Below are positions 26,301 through 36,600 of a stretch of DNA of 64,000 nucleotides, piece after piece. Below the pieces are notes generated by a model. The model was not told the DNA's origin, did no database searches, and saw only the letters and a list, made by a program, of their open reading frames with translations. Source of the DNA: Tribonema minus (Eukaryota > Sar > Xanthophyceae > Tribonematales > Tribonemataceae); contig JAFCMP010000001.1 in assembly GCA_017506865.1 (NCBI GenBank), positions 1,674,001 to 1,738,000 on the forward strand, in the 5' to 3' direction. The position numbers and the translations under genes were made by a program. Within the stretch, counting starts at the first letter, position 1. Each line of letters opens with the position of its first letter.

Positions 26301-27923
26301 CCTCGCGCCCGTCGACGACGAAGAGCACGGCGTCCGCGCCGCGCACCGCCTCCGCCGTCTTGCGCAGCACGTACGCGGAGAGCACGTGCGCGCCGCGCAG
26401 CGCGTCGGCGCCGTCCTCGAGGCCGCCCGTGTCGACCAGCGTGAGGTCCATGCCGGCGAGGCGCGCGACCGCCTCCTTGCGGTCCCGCGTCGTGCCCGCG
26501 ATGGGAGACACGATGGCGCGGTGGCGGCGCGCGAATCTGGGGGGGGCGAGGGGGGGGGGGGCGGGGGCGACTTCGATTTCTATGCAGCGCCGTGCGTGCA
26601 GGGTTGAGGGTGGCAATTAATCGAAGCAACAGGGGGCACGTCAGGCCCTCGCGGTGGCGCGGCGTGCCCGCGATGGGCGACACAATGGCGCGGTGGCGGC
26701 GCGCGAATCTGGCGCGTAGTTTGTTTTGTTTGAGGGGGGGAGAGGGGGGGGGCGGACTTCGATGAAGTGCCGTGCGTTCGGGGCTGTGTATGGCAGGTTA
26801 TCGAAGCAGCTGCCGTTGTGATGATGGTCTGTAGTTATGAAGCAGGTCAGGCCCTTGCAGGTCGCGCGTCGTGCCCGCGATGGGCGACAGATGGCGCAGT
26901 GGCGGCGCGCGAATCTCGGGGGCGTTTAAAGACAAGGGCGGGGGGGGGGGGGTCAAACTTCCCATAAAACGCCGCTTGCTACCGCCCCGCGGGTGGGCAG
27001 TTTTCTACAGAGCTTCATTGACAGATGACAACTGATGGCAAAGTGTCAGCAGGCCGGTGACCACTGCCGTGGCGTCTTTCCCCTCCTGCCGTGCACCTGC
27101 AAAGGGGGCGACAAATGCCCTGATCCTCGCAGGTCCGCAGAGAAGGTTTTAAGGCAGCGAGCTCATGAGCAGGCAGAGGTTCCTACTGCAGGCAACCGAT
27201 TTGATGACTACCCCTGTTGTGTGATGAAATGCTATGGCAGCAAGCACCACCCCACCCCTTCCACAGCTTGTTCGTACTGCAATGCAACAGTTTCCAGCCT
27301 GTCCTCCCTCATGCCATGGTGCTAGCGGGTGGGCGCACCACGAGTGCGCCCCTGCAGAGACAACAATAAGGAGTCATGACACCGCCAAGACAGTGACAGC
27401 TAGCATGTGGCCGTGTACTCACCCCCCTCATTGCCCCATCAAGGTGAGATAAACACGAAGACCATGGCTCGTGCTGCGCGCACCCCACCGCGGAGACAGC
27501 AAGAAGCACTGTGCAGCAGCACATCATTGTCGTTGCGGTGGCGTCACCTGTTGAAACGCGTGCTCGTGCCGACGTTCGGGCGCCCCACGACGGCCACCCG
27601 GAAGCCCGGCCTTGCAAAAAACACTGACCATGGCTCGTGCAGTGCGCACGCCACCACAGAGACAGCGATAAGAACTTACTGCGCAGCACGACATTGTCAT
27701 TGCAGTAGCGTCACCTGTTGAAGAGCGTGCTCTTGCCGACGTTCGGGCGCCCCACGACGGCCACCTTGAAGCGCGGCCGCTGAACCTTCGGGCCCTGCAG
27801 CGCTGACTGAGCGCTGCTGCCATCACCCTGAGCGCTGCTGCTGGGAGCGTCGTCGTTCCACCGCTGCTGCTGCGCTGGGGCGCTCGCCGCGCGCTGAGGG
27901 CGCGGGGGCATGGCGGGCGGCAT
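14363..27923 (-). CDS. der: Der/EngA double-GTPase ribosome-assembly factor, 13 exons, complete
   Basis: Exons: 27923-27715, 26536-26302, 25399-25277, 24446-24283, 22917-22804, 21898-21794, 20556-20478, 20073-19963, 19242-19099, 18406-18338, 17134-17036, 15825-15670, 14482-14363. They total 1728 nt (575 aa plus TAG) and every junction is in phase. G domain 1: GRPNVGKS (58-65), IAGTTRD (Thr 86), DTGG (105-108), NKTE (178-181), SAA (207-209). G domain 2: GRPNVGKS (264-271), TPGLTRD (292 region), DTAGIR (311-316), NKAD (379-382), SLTG (416-419). A KH-like C-terminal domain holds [27 protein letters not shown] and DSYQRYL, then a Lys/Arg-rich tail. Der binds the large ribosomal subunit and drives its late assembly. 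NKTE in place of NKxD resembles the plant plastid form, so a plastid (or mitochondrial) role is likely. No leader is obvious in the first 50 residues, so an upstream leader exon may be missing. The intron at 19962 uses a GC donor. Confidence 0.92.
14750..15660 (-). repeat. Large donor-side echo array of Der exon 15825-15670
   Basis: The exon end KADNPFK plus donor (plus-strand CACCTTGAAGGGGTTGTC) recurs at about 14769, 14900, 14969, 15097, 15168, 15265, 15349, 15445 and 15575. The copies alternate between two related subtypes, so the higher-order unit is about 200 bp and also holds GCGCTGCGAGACGTGCGCAT and CACAGCTGAAGATCTTC. It is the longest echo array in the window. Confidence 0.85.
15855..16225. 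mobile_element. MITE-like element with imperfect terminal inverted repeats (copy 1)
   Basis: A block bounded by TTTATACTCCGTGATC near 15905 and its inverse GATCACGGAGTATAAA near 16204; the inverted match extends to about 24 bp with mismatches. GGTCTTATAC-type words flank it. It has no coding capacity and lies in the last-but-one Der intron region. Confidence 0.55.
16685..17020. mobile_element. Second diverged copy of the MITE-like element
   Basis: It shares with copy 1, in the same order, GTCTTATACTACAGTATACG, TTTATACTCCGTGATC, ATCAACTGAAGATTAG, GGAATGATTCGCCACATGGC and AAGCACC...GCGAGCGCCGCGGCGCCG. The right inverted end is not clear in this copy. It stops against telomere-like repeats at 17020. 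Confidence 0.5.
17207..17430 (-). repeat. Acceptor-side echoes of Der exon 17134-17036
   Basis: Two copies of the exon start ([11 protein letters not shown] with its acceptor) lie at about 17207-17290 and 17338-17430, together with the intron word CTTCAGTGCTCAGATGCAAG and its variants. Confidence 0.75.
17870..18335 (-). repeat. Intronic tandem repeats next to Der exon 18406-18338
   Basis: Blocks containing AGAGCTAACCATGGAGGCGCGCATC, and related GCGTCGAGACG...GCAGCCGACG words, recur near 17872-17945, 17995-18040, 18182-18245 and 18240-18330. The last leads into the real donor. Confidence 0.6.
18745..19095 (-). repeat. Donor-side echo array of Der G5 exon, period about 113 bp
   Basis: Copies of GCGCTCACCGCGTTCATGAG (plus strand: exon end DELMNA plus donor) start at about 18757, 18867 and 18982; the real one is at 19093. 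The intron part of each unit carries a telomere-like CTAGGGCTAGGG word. Confidence 0.85.
19430..19815 (-). repeat. Acceptor-side echoes of Der G5 exon, period about 230 bp
   Basis: The exon head ([13 protein letters not shown]) is repeated at about 19430-19478 with its own upstream G-run. The following intron block with GTGTCCGG and GTGCGTCGAGC is also duplicated (19315-19400 against 19545-19640). A further G-run is at 19790-19812. Confidence 0.75.
20290..20385 (-). repeat. Donor-side echo of Der exon 20556-20478
   Basis: One copy of the exon tail ([16 protein letters not shown]) about 140 bp downstream, reading [16 protein letters not shown]. It is well preserved. Confidence 0.75.
21427..21720 (-). 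repeat. Donor-side echoes of Der G3 exon
   Basis: Two copies of the end of exon 21898-21794 ([13 protein letters not shown] plus GTATGTAGG donor) at about 21427-21500 and 21650-21720. Both keep DTAG-like coding. Confidence 0.8.
22677..22722. repeat. Interstitial telomere-like repeat
   Basis: About seven CCCTAA-type units (plus strand) with a few variants, inside a Der intron. Confidence 0.85.
22990..23240 (-). repeat. Acceptor-side echo array of Der G1-2 exon
   Basis: Three copies of the start of exon 22917-22804 (plus-strand GGCCGCCGTCGTCCTCCTGAG, coding [10 protein letters not shown]) at about 22995, 23105 and 23213, period about 110 bp. Confidence 0.85.
23370..24240 (-). repeat. Donor-side echo array of Der exon 24446-24283
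   Basis: Four copies of the exon end ([15 protein letters not shown] plus GTGAGT donor) at about 23376-23440, 23810-23890, 23965-24060 and 24118-24200, spaced about 150-430 bp. The intron part carries GACTCACT-rich words and a GTCCGCCGTGCCGCCGCTTC block. Confidence 0.8.
25010..25215 (-). repeat. Donor-side echoes of Der G4-1 exon
   Basis: Two copies of the end of exon 25399-25277 ([19 protein letters not shown] plus GTATGTATGTATG donor) at about 25010-25090 and 25143-25215, period about 125 bp. Confidence 0.85.
25745..26070 (-). repeat. Donor-side echoes of Der exon 26536-26302
   Basis: Two copies of the exon tail ([19 protein letters not shown]) at about 25780-25865 and 25995-26070, each with GGC-rich intron sequence. 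Confidence 0.85.
26660..26945 (-). repeat. Acceptor-side echoes of Der exon 26536-26302
   Basis: Two copies of the exon head ([17 protein letters not shown]) at about 26660-26715 and 26860-26920, each preceded (sense) by its own C-run. Confidence 0.8.
27460..27625 (-). repeat. Donor-side echo of Der first exon
   Basis: A copy of [18 protein letters not shown] plus donor at about 27546-27605 with about 80 bp of shared intron (plus-strand ACCATGGCTCGTGC, GAGACAGC). The period is about 175 bp. Confidence 0.8.
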
Positions 27924-30092
27924 GTGCAAGGCAGTTTCAGTGGCAGTGAAGCAGTTTTGTCACAATGACTGTTACACTTTGGTTGTTCACGAGGTGTGCT
28001 GAGCCGTGTGACTGTCGTGCTGCAGTGATGGGCTGCCACAGTGAGACACCTGACATTTGTTTACTCTGACGTGCGTTGTTTTTGTTTTGTTTACGCTGAC
28101 TTGCGGTCACTCTGGGTCGCTCGGCACTTCAACGGCCGGGTGCCCCCGCCTCTACACTGCTGCTCGCGATGCTGGTCGCACGCTCGGACCAGAGATGCTA
28201 TGGACGACTCACATGCAGCAATAATTTGTCATAGCTTACTGCGAAATACATTTCATGTAATGCAGCTGATCGTCAGGCGAACTGGCAGTGAAGGGAAGGG
28301 GGGCGGCTGGTGGACGAGAGAGGGACACAGGCCTCAGGCGTGAGCCCGAAAGTCATCAGACCCTGACGTTATGTACATGTAGGAGTACATGTGCAGTGCT
28401 GCTCCACAGCTTGGCAACAACTAAGAGGATGCATCCCACGCCAGCGCCGGGCCCGAGGCAGCACTGAGGAAACTCTTGCACGATGTCACACGCGTGTGGA
28501 AGTCCAGATGTCTTGACTCAATGACGCAGGACCCGGCATACTGTTAAATTGCCCCTGCACTGCACACGTGACCGGATCTCAACTGCGCAAGCCATCCCTG
28601 ACAGAGGCGTCGGAGTCCGGGGGTGCCCCATGTAGCTGTGTGCTAGCGCCGCCGGCATAGCACAGATAATCATAAACTTGCAGCTGATGTGAGCTGGTTC
28701 TAGATTGCAGGCTAGGTCTGTTCATTCTCTGTTGTAATCAGTGGGGGTTCGTTCCTACGAGGGCGAAAACATATAATTTTGACCTCCCCGTTGCTGCAGT
28801 ATGCAGGACTGCACTCTACTTCCGTTCTGAGCTGTAAGCATACTGCCGGCAGTCTGCATCAGCAGTGCCTCCACTGCTGAGCAGCACTGACATGCAATAC
28901 TCTGAAGTACCTCAGCAGCCCCAAATCAACAGAGTGACTACTATCCTGCAGTCCGCTGGCGCGCAATTGGTTACTTGTTTGGCAATGTAGCAGGGGTTGA
29001 GTTTATGAGTTTCATGCAGCAGCTCCCGTCAACAGAGTCATCGTGCAACCCTATTGGATTGGCGCGCAATTGAGTACGTTTTTTCGGCAATGTAACAGAG
29101 GTTGGTTTATTGACACCACAGGTGCTTTATGACCCAAAAACTGCATAGACGCGAGAACATTTCATGCGAAATAATCTCACCTGAGGTCTAGCCCGCTTGC
29201 GACTGCGAGTGGAGAATCCGTGGCTGCTGCCGGCATCATAGGGCTTGAGCCAGGATTGTGCTCCTCCACCACAGACTTCTGGACCCAGGTGCAGGCTCAA
29301 CAGCCGCGACGCAACCGCAAAATTTCGACATGATGCCACATATCGATGTGCCATCATACAGGCACAACGCGTGGATGACAACAACACACAGATTTCATCT
29401 GAGCAGTTGTCTTTCAGTGACTCGCCTCTTTGAAGTTGCAGCGTGCACTGCCGCGAACTTGTTGCCCCCCCATCATCAAGCTGACGACAGGACAGTGAGG
29501 CAAAAGAACGCTTCTGTTGCACGCTGAGACCCTGCACACTGGCAGTGGCATCCGTCAGCAGATCTGCTGCAGATCGTCCTTGAATTTAACAGCGGCACCC
29601 CGCGGTTGACACATCTCAAAAAAGGGCAAAGCATATCTAAATGGCTGAAGATATTTCTGCTTGTGGAGCAGAAGAGTCAGCAGGGGGCGCATGTAGGGAG
29701 GCGACCCTGAGATAAGCAGTCGTGTGTAGCCGCTTGTAAGCGGTGCCTACAGTGTCAATTCAACCACACCATGACTTCCTGAAAGGACTTTGTCAACTGG
29801 CACTGCTTCGGTTGCTGGCAGTGCCTCCACTTCATTGTGGGCTTGCATACAGGACATGGCGTCTGCAACTGAGGTCTTGGCAGAGGTGAGATATTGTCAG
29901 CAGTACATAAGACAGCAGTGATGTGTTTTCATGCTGAACACGTGCATGGCATTTGTGTTCATGATGTTCACGGTACTGTTAACACCAGGAATTGCATCAC
30001 GGCGTGTGACACAGTCACCTGCTGCACCGACGAAATGGCAGGCCGCAGCGGCAGCGGCAAGCGACGACCCCCGGTCAGCGAATGGAGGATGA
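27924..30092. other. Intergenic upstream of Der
   Basis: No gene is recognised. It should contain the Der promoter and possibly a missing 5' leader exon. A tandem pair with the word TGGCGCGCAATTG and GGCAATGTA lies at about 28959-29000 and 29059-29105, so duplication also occurs outside genes. Confidence 0.45.
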
Positions 30093-30769
30093 ATGATTGA
30101 AACTTCAGCTCCTTTTTGTTCGAAGCTGGACATCAATTTGAAGTGCCAACACAACGCCAAGGACGACGACAGCATGGAGGAAGTGAACGCAGCTTTGGAC
30201 AATGCTCCCTATTACGCAGCTGGGGCAGCCCAGTGGTGTATTTTCTCGAATGCTCCGGCCCTGTGCTCGTTTTGATTACCTCAGCACAAAGCTGTCGTCG
30301 AGAGGTCCTCCAGAAGCGTACGCCCTCCCGGGATTCTTCCCTGTCTCGGTCAGAGCTGCCTGGATGCAGTTGCTGCAGAAGGGCGCACCGACCATGATGC
30401 GCATGGTAGTCACGGTGATGCAGGTTCCGTGCACACCGACGATGAAGCCACCTGCCGCAGTGCACCGACGACGGCGCAACTTCTATCATGCTCCTGGCAA
30501 AGTTTGAGAGCGTGCTGAAGGCACAAGGCCTGCAGCTTCCGGACGACCTGGCAGTGGACTTCGTGAAGGACTGGCCAACGATCAAGCAGTACCTGGGCGT
30601 GGTCCGATGCATCAACACTGCATTCAGCGGTCCTGGTGGGCAGGCGAATGTGGGCGGCGGGGGACAGCGGGATGCAGCAGAGCGCGCGGAGCAAGAAGCC
30701 GCGCATCATGGCGCAGAGGGCGTGCCCGAACTCCGCATGCAGGTAGCGCCACATGCCGGTGAGGACTAG
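30093..30769 (+). CDS. Possible small plus-strand gene with very short introns, unrecognised
   Basis: Three coding-like stretches connect in phase if two tiny introns are removed. Exon 30093-30235 contains DDSMEEVNAALDNAPYY; intron 30236-30284 (49 nt, GTGTAT...CCTCAG); exon 30285-30423 contains EAYALPGFFPVSVRAAWM; intron 30424-30460 (37 nt, GTTCCG...CCGCAG); exon 30461-30769 contains LLAKFESVLKAQGL and PDDLAVDFVKDWPTIKQYLG. The phase agreement at both junctions (2 and 0) is what makes this worth listing. The introns are far shorter than those of the three large genes. The C-terminal part after AFSG looks low quality and may not be coding. The opposite strand at 30620-30815 also has a hydrophobic open stretch. 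I recognise no domain. Confidence 0.3.
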
Positions 30770-33670
30770 GTAGGCGGTGGCCGCATGGTCAGTGGTCTGC
30801 TTTCGTCACGACCCTTGCTACACTGACTGAGTGGAATCTACTTGCCTCGAGTGCAGCACTTGGGAAAGCTACTGATGATGAGAAGTCTGCTATATCTTTG
30901 GTGTCCGTCTCCCCCCCCCCCCCCCCACCTCACATGTCTGTCCCCTCCGCGGACGCCTGCCTCCCTTCACCACTCTTGTGGTCGTTGAAATGAGTCTGTC
31001 ACAGTGGATGTTACCCCTCGCTGTGCCTCAACCCTCATGTTCAAGCTGGCCACTTCACATACCCACGTTCCTTCCACCACAATTCAGCACAACAGTGAGG
31101 TCTGGGCCTCGGACGCTGCAGCTGCACTGCAGCAAGCGTATAAACGTCACTACTGCCGCTACGACTACCGCGAGGTTCAGTACCCCTGGCATGATCATGG
31201 ACGTTGCTGTCGTCAAACACAAATGTGGTACTTCAACATCTGCGACTGCTGGGCTCTGTGTCTTTTTTGTCTGCAAACGCCGCCATGCCATGCATTCGCT
31301 ACATGCTCGACACGCAGAGCTGCAGGCAAGAGCCGCGCGCATTTCAACCACTGCTACAGGCGACTTCTGCGCTCGAACTCGAGTTATGGTGCAGCATGCA
31401 GGATGGCGCATTCATGCTGGCTGTGTTGCACTGAGCACATGGACATACCTGATTGCTGTACAAGAGGCACTTGAAAACAATGTCACCTACTGATGATGCC
31501 TACAAATGTGTCATGCCATGATTTGATGCACAATTCCCAAAGGCCGTCAAGCACATCGCGCGCGTATTACACCACCAAGTTGATGAAGAAACTGTTGTTT
31601 GAAGAGCAACCTCTCGTATACATTACATATACTATCAACTAATTTGAACCCTATGCACTTTCAAATGCTAGACGCAGAGCTGCTGAGCGTTGACACAATG
31701 TGCTGCAGATGCTGGCGCGCATGTCCGCCGCAGGGCATTCAGTGCAACAGCAGACCGCGAATGGCATGACGACATGCCGCAGGATGTGGCATGACGACAT
31801 GCCACAGGATGCGCGCCAGCTTCGCCTCTGATAAAAGTCTTGTGTGAGTGCTTTCGTGCTTCACCGGACTGACTCCAGTAGCAGTGGCGTGCCTGACCTC
31901 TGCGGCACAAGTCGTCGCACAACATGTACCGGTGCTCAAGCCATGCTCGGCCCAAGCGCTCCTCAAAGATGTTGATGTGCATGTAGCTTAGAAGTAGTTG
32001 TTTGCCAATGTTAAGGGTGCCCCGATGTCACCGCCAGATGTGCTCTCTCTTGTTGGGTGCATAGAATGTCGCAAGCCAAGCGCAGCAAGAAAGGCGGACT
32101 TGCAAACACACACATAGCGTTTTCCACATGCGCATCGCTCAGCAATCCTCAGGCGTACGTGACGTTTCTGAATGGATCCATGCAGCACAAAATCGAATTT
32201 GGCGGTTGATCTACAGTACGAGATTACACAGCACTTCATATGTATACACGAGGGCGGTTTCTGGTGCACTTTCACAACAACGTGCATGATACCATGCATG
32301 TTTTCAAAAGCTTTTGCGATGTGCACTGAGCAAACCTGCGACGTTGAATGTACACGCTGGGTGACAGCCCTTACTGTGCGACATGCTCTATGCTATGAAT
32401 CAATCAACCACATGCTCCTTTTGCAGGCATGGAGGGAAAGCAGTGGTGCGGTGGGCACCAAAGAAATACCCCCTTCGTGCAGTACATCAGTCCGCCGCAG
32501 TGCATTCAACGCTGAGCCACAGGCGGAGCAAATTTCGGGGCCATGTGTGCAGCGGTGCCACCTCCATGGTGCAGCAGTCTGCAGCATGCAGCCATCTGGC
32601 TCCTGGGTGTAAATGGCATGCTGCTATGAGTTGAGATGCGGCATCTTTCCTGGCCGCGACTCCGCGCTGCTGCTCAGTGATGTTTGTTGACCGCGTGCAC
32701 GATGCACACATAGTTAAGGTTGCAGAAGTCACAACACGACGCCACACTGGAGGCATGGTCTCCGTTGCTTATTTTGCGCAGACGCCCGCCGTGAAGGTGT
32801 CAATCATGAAGGTGCAGACCGCACGCTCACGCTGCGCCAAGCGCAGCTGCCAGCGGCGCGCACACTGTGGTCGTGCGCCAGAGCGAGCTCATGTGTGTTC
32901 AGTGCGCCACACATGTCACCTGATCCTGGCTCTCCGTGCTGCGTCTTTGTGCGGCGGCGGCGGCAGTGCTTCGCGCTGCGCTTCGGGCGGCCTTACGGCG
33001 CCTGCGGCACATGGCGCTTGCGCGTGCAGTGCCCGCACAGCGGTCGTATGCGCTCCCATGCGCGGGGGCCAACAGGCAACAGCATTGCCGCATGCTGCGC
33101 ATGGCAGACGCTCTGGGCCGTTGCAGCGAGTGTCGCGCACGAAGTGAAGTGCTGCTGCTGCTGCTGCGTGCTTGGGCGCGTCATCGATCGAGCGCAGTTT
33201 GAGCGATGCGGTCGGTGCCAGCAGCGCGTGATGCGCGTCACGTGCACCAACCCGCGCAAATCTGAGTGCGCTGAATGCGCCGTTTCTCCGCTGCACGTGC
33301 CACTGGGTGCATGCTCATGACATGTTCCTTGCATGGACAATTGCGCCTATGGCGGCCGTTGCGTGCCGCCGCTGCAGCGCTGATCAGCTCTGCAGTGCCG
33401 CGGCGACGGCATGGACCCTTCTGGCGTGGGCAGCCCTACGCAGCGAGCGGACAGTGCGGAAATGATGCTCAGTATCAGACACTAAAGCAGGGCAGCCTCA
33501 GAGCAGAGAAATCGACTGGCAAAAATGTGAAGAAGCCGTCTGCAAACTCTCGCTGCTGACCCCCAGACAGGCTGAAAGAGTGCCTCCGCCGCATCAGGAA
33601 GAGACGCCAATCGAGCATGCATCATGAGTGCGCCACACCTTTTCTTCAAAAGGATGCTAATTCTGCATCA
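30770..33670. other. Unassigned region downstream of the VFL1-like gene
   Basis: A C-run at about 30911-30927 and GC-rich open stretches around 31000-31480 and 32900-33320 occur here. None has convincing domains or splice-consistent structure. The 3' UTR of the VFL1-like gene is expected at the right end. Confidence 0.4.
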
Positions 33671-36600
33671 TCAATCAAGGCGCTGAAGCAACTCGCGCAT
33701 GACCGCTGCGGCCGCCGCCCTGGCGGCATGAGCGTCTCTATGCCAGGTCCGTACAAGTCATTTCAAAGCGGTAAGGCATGCATGGCCGCATGCGCACATG
33801 CGGTGCCGTGCCGGATGCGCTGAGCACTGCCATCAACTGCGACTGGCGACCAAGCGCCGATCGCTGGGTTATGAACGACATGCGCCAAGCAATGCAAGCA
33901 TCGAGCTCTTTGAAAAAGCGCGCCGCACCTGTCTGCGTCCAGGCTGCAGCAGGATGCGCGTCTCCGCTGCGGCACTGCCACCAATGGCACAAAATGCGAC
34001 AGTGTTCAAGCGACAGTTGCTGACTCTTGGAACCCAAACAAGTACTTCTATTTCCAGTTTTGTACACTAGAAAGCTTTGATAGTGCGCCATACCTGTCTG
34101 CGTCCAGGCGCTGCAGCAGGATGCGCGTCTCCGCTGCGGCCGCAGCAGCGCGCGCCTCGGCATCCGCCTTCGCTGTGCGCAGCGCAGCTTCGGCTGCCGC
34201 CTGTGTCGACGAGAGCAGTGAGAGCCGCAGCAAGTGTTGACCGGTCAACGACGCGTGAGGCCCAGTGTGGATCATTTTTTTTCCCTTTTCTGCCGCGCGT
34301 GTTACAACATGGACCCTCTGGTATACCAATGCCAGCCCGTATGCAGTCGGTGCCATGAGTCCTCAAAGCTGTGACATTCATCTGCGACTGCTTTTTAAAG
34401 TGGACGAAGAACTGAACAAAAAAAGTCCTGTGCGCTTGCGGACAAAGATGTTGTGTGTGTACTCTTGCTGCAAAGCTGCAGCAGTGTGCAAGAACTGGCA
34501 TTGCGGGGGAAGGCCGGCAGTACATGTGATGCAAATCAAATGTGCAGGGCCACGAGACAGCGCCGTGCACAACCACGTGGTGTTTTGCGCAGGGCAGCGA
34601 CGCGTCGCCTCAGCGTGCTGCGCGCAATTGCACGTCAACTTCATGTACGGCAGTTAAAACAGTGCGCGGTTCGCACCTGCTCTGCGGAGCGCCGCCTGTC
34701 GAGCTCTTCCAGCCTCTGTTGCAGCCCCGCCTTGTCCTGCGGAGCGCAGGATTAGGGTTAGGGTTAGGGTTAACCCTAAGACCTGACCACGCGCAGCGTC
34801 AGGTCAGCAATGCAAGTCCATTGGAAGGCAACAGCCATTGAAGTTCACAAGCAGCGCACACCACTGGCGCAGCGGGTTGCAGGTGTTGGAGCAGGATTTC
34901 TGACGAATCGACCCAGAGCATGGCTCGACAAACTTCACCCACAGCCCAAGCAGGGGCTCCTTGGCACGCGCTATCAGTGTGAGCAACCTCCACTATATGC
35001 AGCTTATTCGTGTGGGCAAAAACACTTCGAAGTACCAGGAAGGTGCATGCTGTTACCACCAGCTGAAGCGCAAGCAGTTGCCTGAGTTGCACCATTGCAC
35101 ATCATCACCAAATAGCATTACCTCCCGTGAGCGCCATCTAAGAGCCATGCTTCAACAATGCTGCAGAGCATGCTTGTTTGGTGTGCAATTGCTCGTTGAC
35201 CGGTGCCACGAAAAATATATTCTGCATCAAGTTATAAAAAAAATCGCAGCACGGTGCATCCCGGCATTTATGTCCAAATTACCTGAGTGGAGAATGATAT
35301 GAGACGTGCTGAATCAAGTGAAATCAGTGAAGGCAAATCTAACACAGATCTTTCGATAATACAATCTCAGCAAAAAGCAGTTAGAAAAAGTGAAAGAAAA
35401 AAGCTAGATAACCTTTAAAAAAATTAATTAGCATATCTGAGCAGCGTGCAGTATGTACCGCCACCAGCTGCAGCATGTGCGCTTCCGCAGCGTTAACACG
35501 CCACGCATCAGTATATCACAGTGCAGACAGCACTCAACAATCATTTCTGTTTCAAGTCTGCCATAGACCTCGAGCACATGCGACATGCATTCGTGAAGAC
35601 GGCGCCTTGCAATTGGCACCTTCACAAGTTGCCTTGCTGCAGCATCACTATACATACATCTTCATTTGAGGTAATTCAGAGTAAAGTGTAGTATCACATT
35701 CAGCATGCGCCGCTGAACTGATGAAGTGTGTACTTGTTGTTAATTTTCGCTCAGGGCGCGAAAAAGCCCAGATGAAAGGCATCTAACTTGAATCTTGCTG
35801 TACGGAATCTACATGTCGTGTGACGGTGTGAAAGTGTCTCAACGACAACCCCTCAAACGCCGCCGCCGCCAGATGGCATATCGGGATCCTCCCCTAAGTA
35901 CCTCCAGCATCGACGCACAAACGTGAACGGGAAACTCAACAAGGAATTTCGAAGGTTTAATTTTTCCTTTGCGTCGACAATAATGAGCAGCTTTTCTGTG
36001 GTGGATAAGGAAAATTCACACTACGAAATTTACCTCCATGAGCTGCTTTGCGTGCGTCTCGGCGGCTTTTGCGCGCCGCGAGAGGTCTGCGGCCTCGTTC
36101 ATACTCAAGTTGAAGTATCACTTTGCAATAATAACGGGCGCCCTTCAAAGCAGTTAATAAAACTATGACGGATTACCTCCATGAGCTGCTTCGTATGCAT
36201 CTCGGCGGCATCGGCGCGCCGCGCAAGGTCGGCAGCCGCAATCACAGCAACCAGCATTTGTCACTAATAGTGGGCATCTCAGAAAGAATGAATAAGGAAT
36301 TCTAAAGTTTGAGATGTACCTCCACGAGCTACTTTGCATCAGCAATAGTGAGCAGCCTTTCTTTGTGAAATACAAAATTTCAGGGTGAAATTTACCTCCG
36401 CAAGCTGCTTCGAATGCGCCTCAGCGGCATCGGCGCGCCGCACGAGGTCTGCAGCCTCGCGCTCCAGCGCCGCCTTAACCTGCGCCAGCTCCGCCTCCAC
36501 GTATCTGCGCGCGTGCGGCGGTGTTGCGCAGGTGTAGGTGTGATCGGGCACAGGGGTCGGCAGGTACAGGTTTGCTATTGTCGTTGGCGATACTGCATCA

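Noticed and set aside
30620-30815. Minus-strand hydrophobic exon containing YLVLTGMWRYLHAEFGHALC
   Set aside because: It overlaps the plus-strand candidate, has no convincing donor, and no neighbouring exon in phase.
32895-33320. Cys-rich 141-codon plus-strand open frame
   Set aside because: No regular zinc-binding spacing and no family; the composition is explained by GC-rich repeats. Left unassigned.
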